Source of the DNA: Gillisia mitskevichiae | Lineage (GTDB): Bacteria > Bacteroidota > Bacteroidia > Flavobacteriales > Flavobacteriaceae | Length of the DNA: 64,000 bases | Direction of reading: 5' to 3' | Assembly: GCF_003634585.1 (NCBI RefSeq) | Contig: NZ_RBLG01000001.1 | Coordinates: 744,001-808,000 of the forward strand | Shown: positions 35,148 to 44,244 of the stretch, piece by piece | Layout of the letters: each line of letters opens with the position of its first letter | Position numbering within the stretch: position 1 is the stretch's first letter | The notes under the pieces: model-generated | What the model saw: only the letters and a program-made list of their open reading frames with translations | Told to the model about the DNA's origin: nothing | Databases searched by the model: none | Made by a program: the position numbers and the translations under genes

Positions 35148-36736
35148 AGCTTTTCGCTGAATTAATAAGAACTCTGGACAGCACGAATAAAACTACATTA
35201 AAAGTAGAAGCATTAACTAGATATTTTGAAAATGCTCCAGACAAAGACAAAGTATGGGCTATTGCAATTCTTTCACATAGAAGACCTCCTAGGCCAGTAA
35301 ATACAACCTTATTAAGAGAATGGGCGACAGAATTGGCGAATATTCCTCTTTGGTTATTTGAAGAATCATATCATATAGTTGGAGATCTAGCAGAAACTAT
35401 TGCTTTGATAATTCCTGCATCAGATAGTTCTTCAGATAAAAGTTTGAATCAGTTTTTATTAGAGATCATCGAGTTAAAAAAGCTATCTGAGCTAGAGAAA
35501 AAGGAATATCTACATAAGAATTGGCTGGAACTCAATTATTATGAACGTTTTGTATTCAGTAAATTAATTACTGGAAGTTTTAGAATAGGAGTGAGTCAGA
35601 AATTAATGACCCGTGCATTAGCAAAAGCAACAGAAATCGACGAAGATATTCTTGCCTATAAATTAATGGGAAATTGGGAACCTTCTAAGATCACCTATAC
35701 GCAGCTAATTCTTGAAGAAAACGAAGAAGATTACCTCTCTAAACCCTATCCTTTCTATTTGGCTTACGCTTTGGAAAGTGAAGTTGAAGAACTTGGAGAT
35801 GTTAAAGATTGGAGCGCAGAACATAAGTGGGATGGAATAAGATCGCAAGTGATCATTAGAAATAATGAACTTTTTGTGTGGAGTCGGGGAGAAGAATTGG
35901 TAACAGATAAATATCCTGAATTTCAAGCCTTCATTAATACTATTCCAAACGGAACTGTTATGGACGGTGAGATCTTGCCTTATCCAAAGGGAGAGATTGG
36001 TACTTTTAACGACCTACAAACCAGAATTGGTAGAAAAACCGTGTCCAAAGCTTTGCTGGAAAAAACTCCAGTGATCTTAAAAGTGTATGATCTTTTAGAA
36101 TGGAATGGGGAGGATATTAGAACCGAACCTTTTAAGAGAAGACGCGAAATTTTAGAAGATTTAGTTTCTCAAATCTCTACTGAAGCTATTCCGCTTCAAC
36201 TTTCAAAAAGTATTTCCTTTAATACTTGGGAAGAAGTGGCATTAGAAAGAGAGCGCTCTCGGGAGGAAAAATCTGAAGGTCTAATGCTTAAGAAGTTAGA
36301 TTCGCCATATTTGGTAGGCAGAAAAAAAGGAGATTGGTGGAAATGGAAAGTCGCTCCTTTAACAATAGATGCAGTGCTTACTTACGCAATGAGAGGACAT
36401 GGAAGACGTTCTAATTTATTTACAGATTATACTTTTGGATTGTGGGATGAGGAAAAAAATGAATTGGTAACCTTTGCCAAAGCTTATTCGGGCTTAACAG
36501 ATGCAGAATTCAGAAAAGTGGATGCTTGGATCAAGAGAAATACATTAGAACGTTTTGGACCTGTTAGAAGTGTGACTCCGCATCACGTATTTGAAATTGC
36601 TTTTGAAGGAATCGCAGAGTCCAAAAGGCATAAAAGTGGTGTAGCTACCAGATTCCCCAGAATATTAAGATGGAGACAAGACAAGAAAATAAATGAAGCT
36701 AATACGCTAGAAGATCTTAAAGCCCTAATCCAGTAA
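35144..36736 (+). CDS. ATP-dependent DNA ligase (PP_1105 family)
   Basis: This 530-residue ligase seals DNA nicks with ATP. The N-terminal DNA-binding domain covers about the first 200 residues. The nucleotidyltransferase domain carries the adenylated lysine in EHKWDGIRSQV (K228, motif KxDG). It continues with GTVMDGEILPY, EGLMLKKLDSPYLVGRKKGDWWKWK (motifs IV and V), and an OB fold to the end. It overlaps the exonuclease gene by 4 bp. In other genomes the helicase gene follows at once; here two unrelated genes intervene. Confidence 0.95.
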   Translation: MKLFAELIRTLDSTNKTTLKVEALTRYFENAPDKDKVWAIAILSHRRPPRPVNTTLLREWATELANIPLWLFEESYHIVGDLAETIALIIPASDSSSDKSLNQFLLEIIELKKLSELEKKEYLHKNWLELNYYERFVFSKLITGSFRIGVSQKLMTRALAKATEIDEDILAYKLMGNWEPSKITYTQLILEENEEDYLSKPYPFYLAYALESEVEELGDVKDWSAEHKWDGIRSQVIIRNNELFVWSRGEELVTDKYPEFQAFINTIPNGTVMDGEILPYPKGEIGTFNDLQTRIGRKTVSKALLEKTPVILKVYDLLEWNGEDIRTEPFKRRREILEDLVSQISTEAIPLQLSKSISFNTWEEVALERERSREEKSEGLMLKKLDSPYLVGRKKGDWWKWKVAPLTIDAVLTYAMRGHGRRSNLFTDYTFGLWDEEKNELVTFAKAYSGLTDAEFRKVDAWIKRNTLERFGPVRSVTPHHVFEIAFEGIAESKRHKSGVATRFPRILRWRQDKKINEANTLEDLKALIQ

Positions 36737-36751
36737 AGCTGGGTTCTATAT

Positions 36752-37810
36752 TTAGTTTGATCTTCCCTTACTAACAATTTCTTTTTCAAATTTTCTATCA
36801 TCAATCAGCACTTCAAAAAAGTCTTCTATATATTCTATGGTAGAAACATACTCAGCTTTATTTTCAAATAATAGTTCACATTCTTTAATGGCTTCTAATA
36901 TGGCAGCCCTGTTTTTTAAAAATTCCAGTCTCACTTCAGCTATTATTAAAGGGTCTCTTTTAAAACCTCTATAAAGCCGTTGTTTAACGTTATCTATGGA
37001 TAATTGCTCATTATTTATTTGAGAAACTGTGGAATAGCTGGTGTTAACCATTCCGCACATATCAAAATCATAAGGCACTGGGATGATCTTATTTTCGTAA
37101 AAGATCAGTTTTGTGTTGTGCTGATAAGCGGTGGAGAAATCTGTATTCCCAATCATGTACTGAAAAAAAGAATTTCTAACGCATTCTAATGGCACCTGAT
37201 TTAACGGATGGGCTTTTATATTTAGAACTTTTCCTCCAATGCGTTTTGCTACAGTTTTATCATCTTCTACTAGAATAGAGAATATTTCATAAGGTTTTGT
37301 ATTCTTACCCTTTTGCTCTTCGTAACTAAGGTGTACTAATTTCGATTTAAAATGGAAAGGAGACACAATTTCATATAGTTTATAAGCTAAATATTCTTTA
37401 ATAATATTGTCGTTAGATTCTCTTTCCACTAAACAAGGTAAAACTAACTTTAAGTTTTTATGTCCTTCAAAGAGTGTATTATTTCCTTCCTTTTTTTTGA
37501 TCTTCACCTTAATTGGAGCAAAATAGCAGTTCTTGAGTCGAAAATTTCCACGCTTACGTAGATTAACCTCTAAAGAATCCCAACTTTCCTCTTGCTCTTT
37601 AAATTTTAGAAAGGTTGTAATAAATGTAGAATCGTTGGTTACTTTTTTAATATCTTTATTAGAGTACTTAAGCGAAATGTGCATCACTTCATTATTAAGA
37701 AAAAGTGCAGATGGAATCTCTGGCAGATCTTTCTTAGATTCTTGCGCAAGAGAAATATTTATAAAGAAAATTGTGGGGAGCAAAATACTGAGGATAGTAG
37801 ATTTACCCAT
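36752..37810 (-). CDS. Secreted protein, weakly CotH-kinase-like
   Basis: From the ATG at 37810 this is 352 residues with a clear signal peptide, MGKSTILSILLPTIFFINIS then LAQ. An upstream ATG at 37846 would add 12 residues before it and is less likely. LRKRGNFRLKNC and FEGHKNLKLVLPC resemble the N-terminal part of CotH-type proteins. NSFFQYMIGNTDFSTAYQHN with PVPYDFDMCG recalls the catalytic GNxD...H and DFD pattern of CotH kinases. The kinship is distant. Homologues in Bacteroidota are mostly unnamed. It lies on the minus strand between ligase and helicase and seems unrelated to them. Confidence 0.65.
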   Translation of the reverse strand: MGKSTILSILLPTIFFINISLAQESKKDLPEIPSALFLNNEVMHISLKYSNKDIKKVTNDSTFITTFLKFKEQEESWDSLEVNLRKRGNFRLKNCYFAPIKVKIKKKEGNNTLFEGHKNLKLVLPCLVERESNDNIIKEYLAYKLYEIVSPFHFKSKLVHLSYEEQKGKNTKPYEIFSILVEDDKTVAKRIGGKVLNIKAHPLNQVPLECVRNSFFQYMIGNTDFSTAYQHNTKLIFYENKIIPVPYDFDMCGMVNTSYSTVSQINNEQLSIDNVKQRLYRGFKRDPLIIAEVRLEFLKNRAAILEAIKECELLFENKAEYVSTIEYIEDFFEVLIDDRKFEKEIVSKGRSN

Positions 37811-37921
37811 AATAAATGTATATTTATCTAAGATATTAAAAATCAAGCTATTAGAAAATATTTATCTATAATAAATTTTAGAACATTTATTACTTTATTC
37901 CTTTCGGCAGTAATTACATAT

Positions 37922-38587
37922 TTGTTCTTTAGGTTAGGAATTAACTTTAATGTAGACCTTACCTTGCTGAGTATTGCAATTATTTTCCCCTTGGTTTTTA
38001 CAATTCGCAGTTCATTTAAAAGAAGGGAAAAGGCTTTAGAACATTTAAGTAAATTTTTAAGCTCTTTAAAGACGGTGAAATATTACATTTTAAGTAATGA
38101 TAAGGTTGTAGAAGATCGAAAAATTGAAGTAGAAAATCTTTTATTTGAGATCAATATAAAAACTATAGAGCATTTGTCTAAAAGAAATGATGACATTAAG
38201 GGATTAGACGAAATTGTACACCAAGTATATAGTTTTGTTTCAGATAAGGAAAACCTTATTCCCTATAAGCTTAGGGACAGAGTTTTTAGGTTTATGAAAG
38301 ATACCCATGAATCTATAGAGAATTTACACGCAATTCACATTCATAGAACACCTATAAGTTTAATGGCCTATTGTGAAGTATTTATTTATATATTTCCTCT
38401 TATCTATGCGCCAACAATCATTTATAATTTAGGCTTAAATGATGCAGATTGGATCGCTTATTTTATTGTTCTATTAACCCAGTTTGTATTGATCTCATTA
38501 TATAATATCCAAAATCAATTGGAATATCCATTTGATAGTATAGGTGTAGATGATATAGATCTTAATAATTTTAAACTAAAGCGATAG
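37922..38587 (+). CDS. Bestrophin-like membrane protein
   Basis: The only bacterial start in frame is TTG at 37922, giving 221 residues. LTLLSIAIIFPLVFTIRSSFKRREKALEHL is an early membrane segment. Two more occur around residues 150-170 (SLMAYCEVFIYIFPLIYAPT) and 181-201 (WIAYFIVLLTQFVLISLYNI). NQLEYPFDSIGVDDIDLNNF near the end resembles the E-x-PFG-x-D-x-NDL motif of bestrophin/YneE anion channels. Upstream codons from 37832 also encode a hydrophobic run, FRTFITLFLSAVITYLFF, with no ATG, GTG or TTG before it. The real start may therefore be a rare codon, or the 5' end is damaged. Confidence 0.55.
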   Translation: MFFRLGINFNVDLTLLSIAIIFPLVFTIRSSFKRREKALEHLSKFLSSLKTVKYYILSNDKVVEDRKIEVENLLFEINIKTIEHLSKRNDDIKGLDEIVHQVYSFVSDKENLIPYKLRDRVFRFMKDTHESIENLHAIHIHRTPISLMAYCEVFIYIFPLIYAPTIIYNLGLNDADWIAYFIVLLTQFVLISLYNIQNQLEYPFDSIGVDDIDLNNFKLKR

Positions 38588-38671
38588 CTTTTTTTATTTA
38601 ATTTGAATTTAAACAAAAGCTCAGCGAAAACATCATTTTATTGATAACCATCAAATATTCTATTTGTTAAA

Positions 38672-41158
38672 TTGAACAGATCTGAAGCTCTAAAATTAGC
38701 AGGTAACTGGTTTTCCAATCAAGGATGGAAACCTTTTAAATTCCAGAAAGATACCTGGAAATCTTACCTGCAAAACAAAAACGGACTATTAAATGCTCCA
38801 ACTGGAAGTGGGAAAACCTATGCTTTGTGGGTTCCAATAGTTTTAGAATACATTAAAAATAATCCAGACTATAAAACCAAACATAAAAAGGGATTAAAAG
38901 CCATATGGATCACTCCGCTACGGGCCCTTTCCGTAGAAATAGAGCAATCTGCCAGAAGATTTGCAGAGGAAATGGGTACGCAGTTAACCGTTGGGATTAG
39001 AACTGGGGATACTTCCCAAAAAGAGCGTGCTGCCCAAAAACGCATGATGCCAGATCTATTAATTACCACTCCTGAAAGTTTGCAATTGTTGCTTTCTTCA
39101 AAGAATTATGCTAAAATGTTTAAAGATCTAAATGCGATCGTGATAGATGAGTGGCACGAAGTATTAGGGACAAAACGCGGAGTACAAGTAGAGTTGGGAT
39201 TATCCAGACTTAAAACAATTTCTAAAAAACTAAAGATCTGGGGGATTTCTGCAACTATTGGAAATCTTCAGGAGGCAAGAGAAGTATTATTAGGTACAAA
39301 CTCACAAGCTTACCAAAACTCAGTAATGATCAAGGCAGATCTTAACAAGAAAATAGATGTGCGCTCGATTATTCCTAAGAAAATGGAGAAGTTTCCTTGG
39401 AGAGGGCATTTAGGTTTACATTTAATTGCTGAGGTTGTTCCTATTATTAATAATTCTAAGACCACCTTAATTTTCACCAATACTCGATCTCAATGTGAAT
39501 TGTGGTTTCAGAAATTAATGGAGAAATATCCTGAATTTGCGGGAGATGTGGCGATGCATCATGGAAGTATAAACAAGGAGACAAGACTTTGGGTGGAACA
39601 AGCTATAAGAAATGAATCTTTAAAGGCAGTAGTGTGTACTTCTAGTCTAGATTTAGGAGTAGATTTTGCACCTGTAGAAACCATTATTCAAATTGGTGGT
39701 CCAAAAGGAGTCGCTAGATTTATTCAGCGGGCGGGAAGGAGCGGGCACCAACCGGGCAAGCAAAGTGTGATCTATTTTTTACCTACGCATGCAATAGAAT
39801 TGATAGAAGCTTCTGCCTTGCAAAAAGCAGTGAATAAAACTGTGGTAGAAGATAGAATCCCATATTTATTGAGTTTTGATGTGTTAGTGCAATACCTTAC
39901 CACACTAGCAGTTTCAGATGGTTTTTTCCCTGCCGACATCTATCCGGAGATTAAATCCACTTTCTGTTTTCAAGCCATAACAGATGAGCAATGGCAGTGG
40001 GTTCTTAATTTTATCACCAAAGGAAGTCAGAGTTTACAAGCTTATGATGAGTATAAAAAAGTGGAAATAGAGGAGGATGGTAAATTTAAAGTGAACGATA
40101 GAGGAGTTGCAATGCGGCATCGATTGCAAATTGGAACGATCGTGAGTGATGCTGTTCTCACGGTAAAATATATGAAAGGTGGCTTTATAGGAAGTATAGA
40201 AGAATGGTTTATTTCCAAATTGAAGCCTGGCGATGTTTTCACCTTTGCCGGAAGAAATCTAGAATTGGTGCAAATCAAGAATATGCAAGTAATTGTTAGG
40301 GCTTCAAAAAGTAAAACTTCCAGAGTTCCTAGTTGGCAAGGGGGAAGAATGGCGTTTTCTGCACAGATGAGTGAATTACTTCGAGAAGAAATGTATGAAG
40401 CAGCAGCTTCAATGGAGAAAGATGCTAATGGAAAATTAAATAAAACTTCAGAAGAATTAAAAGCGCTTAAACCTATTTTCAAGAGACAATTACGCGAATC
40501 TATAATTCCTAAAAGCAATGAATTTTTAATTGAAACTTTTAAAACAAGAGAAGGATATCATGCCATTTTTTATCCTTTCGAAGGTAGATTTGTACATGAG
40601 GCGCTTGGTAGTTTGCTAGCTTATAGAATCAGTTTGTTGCTTCCAATAAGTTTTACATTGGCATTTAATGATTATGGTTTCGAGTTGCTTTCAGACCAAG
40701 AAATAAACATGGAAGAGGTTTTGGATAACAACCTTTTTTCATCGGAATTTTTAATGGACGATCTCTATAAGAGTTTAAATGCTACTGAAATGGCACGAAG
40801 GAAGTTCCGGGATGTGGCAGTAATTGCAGGACTTGTCTTTACTGGCTATCCCAATAAACTAATTAAGACAAAACACCTTCAATCCAATTCGCAGTTGCTT
40901 TTTAGTGTTTTTAGAGATTATGAAGCAGATAATCTCTTATTTCTTCAGGCTTTTCGAGAAACTTTTGAACATCAGTTGGAAGAAGGCAGATTAAGACAAG
41001 CCTTAGAAAGGATTTCGACTCAAGACATTATATGGAAAGCTTGTGAAAAAGCGACTCCTTTTTCATTTCCTATAATTACAGATAGGCTTCGCGAAAAACT
41101 GACTTCAGAAAAAGTGGAAGACCGTATTCGTAAAATGCTCAAACAATTAGAAAAGTAA
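38672..41158 (+). CDS. DNA ligase-associated DEXH-box helicase (Lhr-core type)
   Basis: This 828-residue helicase starts at TTG 38672. Walker A is APTGSGKTYALW (about 47-58), and the DEAH-type box II reads DEWHE. WITPLRAL, GISATIGN and GRSGHQPGKQ are further superfamily 2 motifs. The C-terminal part contains the Lhr-core winged helix and beta-barrel regions. It is the third member of the Exo-Lig-Lhr-MPE repair cassette and probably moves along single-stranded DNA to unwind duplexes. Its partner metallophosphoesterase starts 14 bp downstream. The TTG start is supported by the position of the helicase N-terminal motif. Confidence 0.94.
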   Translation: MNRSEALKLAGNWFSNQGWKPFKFQKDTWKSYLQNKNGLLNAPTGSGKTYALWVPIVLEYIKNNPDYKTKHKKGLKAIWITPLRALSVEIEQSARRFAEEMGTQLTVGIRTGDTSQKERAAQKRMMPDLLITTPESLQLLLSSKNYAKMFKDLNAIVIDEWHEVLGTKRGVQVELGLSRLKTISKKLKIWGISATIGNLQEAREVLLGTNSQAYQNSVMIKADLNKKIDVRSIIPKKMEKFPWRGHLGLHLIAEVVPIINNSKTTLIFTNTRSQCELWFQKLMEKYPEFAGDVAMHHGSINKETRLWVEQAIRNESLKAVVCTSSLDLGVDFAPVETIIQIGGPKGVARFIQRAGRSGHQPGKQSVIYFLPTHAIELIEASALQKAVNKTVVEDRIPYLLSFDVLVQYLTTLAVSDGFFPADIYPEIKSTFCFQAITDEQWQWVLNFITKGSQSLQAYDEYKKVEIEEDGKFKVNDRGVAMRHRLQIGTIVSDAVLTVKYMKGGFIGSIEEWFISKLKPGDVFTFAGRNLELVQIKNMQVIVRASKSKTSRVPSWQGGRMAFSAQMSELLREEMYEAAASMEKDANGKLNKTSEELKALKPIFKRQLRESIIPKSNEFLIETFKTREGYHAIFYPFEGRFVHEALGSLLAYRISLLLPISFTLAFNDYGFELLSDQEINMEEVLDNNLFSSEFLMDDLYKSLNATEMARRKFRDVAVIAGLVFTGYPNKLIKTKHLQSNSQLLFSVFRDYEADNLLFLQAFRETFEHQLEEGRLRQALERISTQDIIWKACEKATPFSFPIITDRLREKLTSEKVEDRIRKMLKQLEK

Positions 41159-41171
41159 TTAAATTTGCAGG

Positions 41172-41807
41172 GTGATAGAAAAGATCCAGTTAGCTAATCA
41201 AACATTTATTTTACATCATTCCGGGACTATGTTTTGGGAAGAACAAGAAATGCTGCTTATAAGCGATGTGCATCTGGGAAAGATCTCGCATTTTAGAAAA
41301 TATGGAAGTGCTGTCCCGCAGGCTGCTATTTCAGAGAATTTTAGGAGATTGGATCAAGTGGTAAATTTCTTTTCTCCGCTAAGTATTGTTTTTATGGGAG
41401 ACCTATTTCATAGTTCTTTAAATATGGAGTGGGATCTATTTACAGAATGGATACAAACTATCGACATCCCGGTGATTTTGGTGGCAGGAAACCACGATAT
41501 AATCTCGGAGCTTAAATATGAAGCTTTAGGAGTGAAGATCTATTCTGAAATTATTATTGGAGATCTTTTATTAACGCATCATCCCGAAGAAAGAGAAGGT
41601 TTTTTTAATATATGTGGACACCTTCACCCCGGATTTAAATTAAGAGGCAACGGAAGGCAAATCCTTCAATTACGCTGCTTTTATCAGAACAAGGAACAGT
41701 TAATATTACCCGCTTTTGGTGAATTTACAGGCAATTTCTGGATCTCGCCAAATGAAGGAGACCGCATCTTTGCAATTACAAAATCTGAAGTTATTTCAGT
41801 TTTTTAA
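41172..41807 (+). CDS. pdeM: Ligase-associated DNA damage response metallophosphoesterase (PdeM)
   Basis: This 211-residue calcineurin-like enzyme starts at GTG 41172. Metal-binding motifs are ISDVHLGK, MGDLFHS, VAGNHD and CGHLHPG, all intact. P. putida MPE of the same cassette is a Mn2+-dependent DNA nuclease. It completes the repair cassette with exonuclease, ligase and helicase. It overlaps nothing but lies 14 bp after the helicase stop, so the last two genes form an operon. Confidence 0.92.
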   Translation: MIEKIQLANQTFILHHSGTMFWEEQEMLLISDVHLGKISHFRKYGSAVPQAAISENFRRLDQVVNFFSPLSIVFMGDLFHSSLNMEWDLFTEWIQTIDIPVILVAGNHDIISELKYEALGVKIYSEIIIGDLLLTHHPEEREGFFNICGHLHPGFKLRGNGRQILQLRCFYQNKEQLILPAFGEFTGNFWISPNEGDRIFAITKSEVISVF

Positions 41808-41819
41808 ACCTTAGAAATT

Positions 41820-42611
41820 ATGAGTAAGAGAATAGCTGTTTTAAATATGTTATCGGTAATAACCGCCATTTTCGCTAGTTATTATTCCCAGTTAGTTGGT
41901 ATAAATGGCAATACTATAGGTGGTTTAAGTGCCGAATATAACAATCTCTTTACTCCGGCAGGATATGCATTTGCTATTTGGGGACCAATTTATATAGGGC
42001 TTTTAATATTTGTTATTTTTCAAGTCTACAGATCTTTTTTAAATCAGCCTAAGGATGAAAGATTATTTAAAACAGGACCTTGGTTTTTCATAGCGAATTT
42101 CGCAAATGCTTCTTGGGTTTTCGCATGGCTCTATGAGTATACTTTACTCTCAATTATTTTAATGCTTATCATGTTAGGCAGCCTTATTGCTATTATTATA
42201 AAAAATAATATGGAGCGATGGGATGCCCCTTTTAAGATCATTGGGTTTTTCTGGTGGCCAATTTGCCTGTATTCAGGATGGATAACTGTGGCAACTATAG
42301 CAAACATTTCTGCCTACTTAGCAAAACTAGGCTGGAGTGGTGGTTTTCTTACAGAAGTGCAATGGGCCATTATTATGATTATTGTAGCAGCCATAATTAA
42401 TATCACGATTATCTACACTAGAAATATGAGGGAATTTGCTTTAGTGGGAGTTTGGGCTTTGGTAGCTATTTACGTAAAACAAGTAGATGAACATACGACA
42501 TTAGCTTATGTAGGTTTAATTGCAGCACTATTAATACTAGTCAATATATCTTACCACGGTTTTATTAATCGCAAGAGCAATCCAATGTACAAAATGATGT
42601 TTAAAAATTAA
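41820..42611 (+). CDS. TspO/MBR-related (tryptophan-rich sensory) membrane protein
   Basis: This 263-residue protein has about seven hydrophobic segments with many tryptophans. FAIWGPIYIGLLIFVIFQVY, ASWVFAWLYEYTLLSIIL, WWPICLYSGWITVATIANIS and IIMIIVAAIINITIIY are clear. The WGP-like and ANASW motifs resemble the TspO family. It is longer than classical TspO of about 160 residues; such longer members are found in Bacteroidota and cyanobacteria. TspO binds porphyrins, but no function is shown for this subgroup. It starts 12 bp after pdeM and its end overlaps the converging oxidoreductase gene by 4 bp. Confidence 0.75.
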   Translation: MSKRIAVLNMLSVITAIFASYYSQLVGINGNTIGGLSAEYNNLFTPAGYAFAIWGPIYIGLLIFVIFQVYRSFLNQPKDERLFKTGPWFFIANFANASWVFAWLYEYTLLSIILMLIMLGSLIAIIIKNNMERWDAPFKIIGFFWWPICLYSGWITVATIANISAYLAKLGWSGGFLTEVQWAIIMIIVAAIINITIIYTRNMREFALVGVWALVAIYVKQVDEHTTLAYVGLIAALLILVNISYHGFINRKSNPMYKMMFKN

Positions 42612-43966
42612 AGCATGCTTTTAATATCACTACCCCATGTTGGATATGCAAATATCATTTTACGCACTATCTCGCAACTGAGATTTCCTGCCATTGCCAT
42701 AGAAAACAAATTAATGATCTCTGCAGCTTCCGGACCAACTAAGTGAGCTCCTAAGATAAGCCCCGTTTTAGTATCTACTAGTGTTTTATAAGCATATTCA
42801 TCTGCATTTATTCTTTTCGCATTGAACCAACTTGGCACTAGTTTATTTTCCAGCCTATATTCCAGTCCTTGTGCTTTAGCCTCTTTTTCTGAAAGTCCTA
42901 CACTCGCAAGATTAGGTAAGGTAAATACAACCGAGGGTTGCGGGGCATATTCTGAAATTGCTGGCATTCCTTTCTTCAAGATATTTTCTGAAACAATTTT
43001 CCCTTCTTCTGAAGATAAGGGGGTTAATGGCAAACCATCACTGTCTGATACATCCCCACATGCAAATACACTTTCGTTGCTGGTGTTTTGAAGGTGTTTA
43101 TTAACAAGAACTCCACGATTACTAAAACTTACATTTCCCTTTTCCAGATCTAGATCTTCAATAGAGGGAATTCTTCCTGCAGTATTAAAAACTAATTCCA
43201 CTGCTTCTGAAATTTCCTTTCCTTTCTGATTTGCTGTAACTCTAAAATTTTTTCGCAATTTTTCTATTTCAATAACTTCAGCATTAAAAATGAATTTAAT
43301 CCCTAGCTCTTCTGATGCCTTTTGCAAATGGCTAACCATATCCTCATCAAAATTATGAAGTGGGCGTTCACCGGTATCTATCATAGTAACCTTCACCCCA
43401 AATCTTGCGGCAATATGAGCAAATTCCATCCCAATATATCCAGCTCCAATAAAAAGCATGGTTTCTGGTAATTTTCTTAGATTAAGAAAGTCATCACTGG
43501 TTAAAGCATGTTCTCTTCCAGGAATCTTAAGCTCTAAAGGGATTTTACCGGTGGCAATAACTATCTTTTTTGCATTTACCGTTTTCCCTTCTACAGAAAG
43601 GGTGTTCTTATCTAAGAATTTAGGGGACTGATGATACATTTTAATTCCTAAAGCTTTCAAATCTTTTTCTGTTTTTGCAGGAACCGCGTTCACAAAGGTC
43701 TTTTTGAAATCCATTAGATCTTCCCAATTTGTAACTGGCATTTTTACAATTCCTTTTCCCATCATTTTATAGGACCGATCTAAAATTTCTGTAAGACCAA
43801 AAAGAACTTTTTTAGGATCACAGCCTCTATTTGGGCAGGTGCCGCCAAATTCTCTATTATCTGTAATAGCTACTTTTAAACCTTCTTTTGCACATGTGGT
43901 AGCAACTAGCTTTCCAGCCGTTCCAGAACCAATTACAAAAACATCATACTCTTCAAAACCTGACAT
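42608..43966 (-). CDS. Pyridine nucleotide-disulfide oxidoreductase (glutathione/mercuric reductase-like)
   Basis: This 452-residue FAD enzyme begins with DVFVIGSGTAGKLVATTCAKE, the FAD loop. GGTCPNRGCDPKKV is the redox-active site region, C-x4-C, but with the second Cys in an unusual NRGCDPKK context. MLFIGAGYIGMEFAHIA binds NAD(P)H, and VFACGDVSDS the FAD ribityl chain. The C-terminal dimer domain has LGAHLVGPEAAEIINLF, with HLVG replacing the usual helpful His-Glu pair region only in part. It is not part of a dehydrogenase complex operon, so it is probably a thiol or quinone reductase rather than Lpd. Confidence 0.85.
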   Translation of the reverse strand: MSGFEEYDVFVIGSGTAGKLVATTCAKEGLKVAITDNREFGGTCPNRGCDPKKVLFGLTEILDRSYKMMGKGIVKMPVTNWEDLMDFKKTFVNAVPAKTEKDLKALGIKMYHQSPKFLDKNTLSVEGKTVNAKKIVIATGKIPLELKIPGREHALTSDDFLNLRKLPETMLFIGAGYIGMEFAHIAARFGVKVTMIDTGERPLHNFDEDMVSHLQKASEELGIKFIFNAEVIEIEKLRKNFRVTANQKGKEISEAVELVFNTAGRIPSIEDLDLEKGNVSFSNRGVLVNKHLQNTSNESVFACGDVSDSDGLPLTPLSSEEGKIVSENILKKGMPAISEYAPQPSVVFTLPNLASVGLSEKEAKAQGLEYRLENKLVPSWFNAKRINADEYAYKTLVDTKTGLILGAHLVGPEAAEIINLFSMAMAGNLSCEIVRKMIFAYPTWGSDIKSML

Positions 43967-44207
43967 ACTATTTTTCTTAGATGGAGTTGAAAATTAATTA
44001 AAATTGAAGCCTTAAACTTAAATATGTCTGGTTTTAGGCTGAAATTAACATCTACATGTTTAACGAACAAAATTATAAATAGTTCGTAGTATAAGCACCT
44101 AGAACCATGTTTCATGGAATTATCTTCATCAATTACTATAATGCTAAATCACGTTTAGTAAGATGGAAGTAAATAGATATTAATATTATACAAATTATTA
44201 TTAATAT

Positions 44208-44239
44208 TTTGTACGGCTTAGCTTCAGCGATTATCTTTG
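44208..44239 (+). promoter_or_regulatory. mfd promoter, close to Bacteroidota consensus, leaderless
   Basis: TTTG (44208-44211) and TATCTTTG (44232-44239) are separated by 20 bp and match the -33/-7 consensus. The predicted start of transcription falls at about the mfd ATG at 44245, so the message would have no leader or almost none. Confidence 0.65.
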
Positions 44240-44244
44240 CCGCA

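Noticed and set aside
42608-43966. Dihydrolipoamide dehydrogenase of a 2-oxoacid complex
   Set aside because: No E1 or E2 genes are nearby, and the redox motif GGTCPNRGCDPKK departs from the usual Lpd form.
44209-44244. TTG start for mfd giving 12 extra residues
   Set aside because: The TTG is part of the -33 promoter box and the ATG at 44245 begins the conserved protein.
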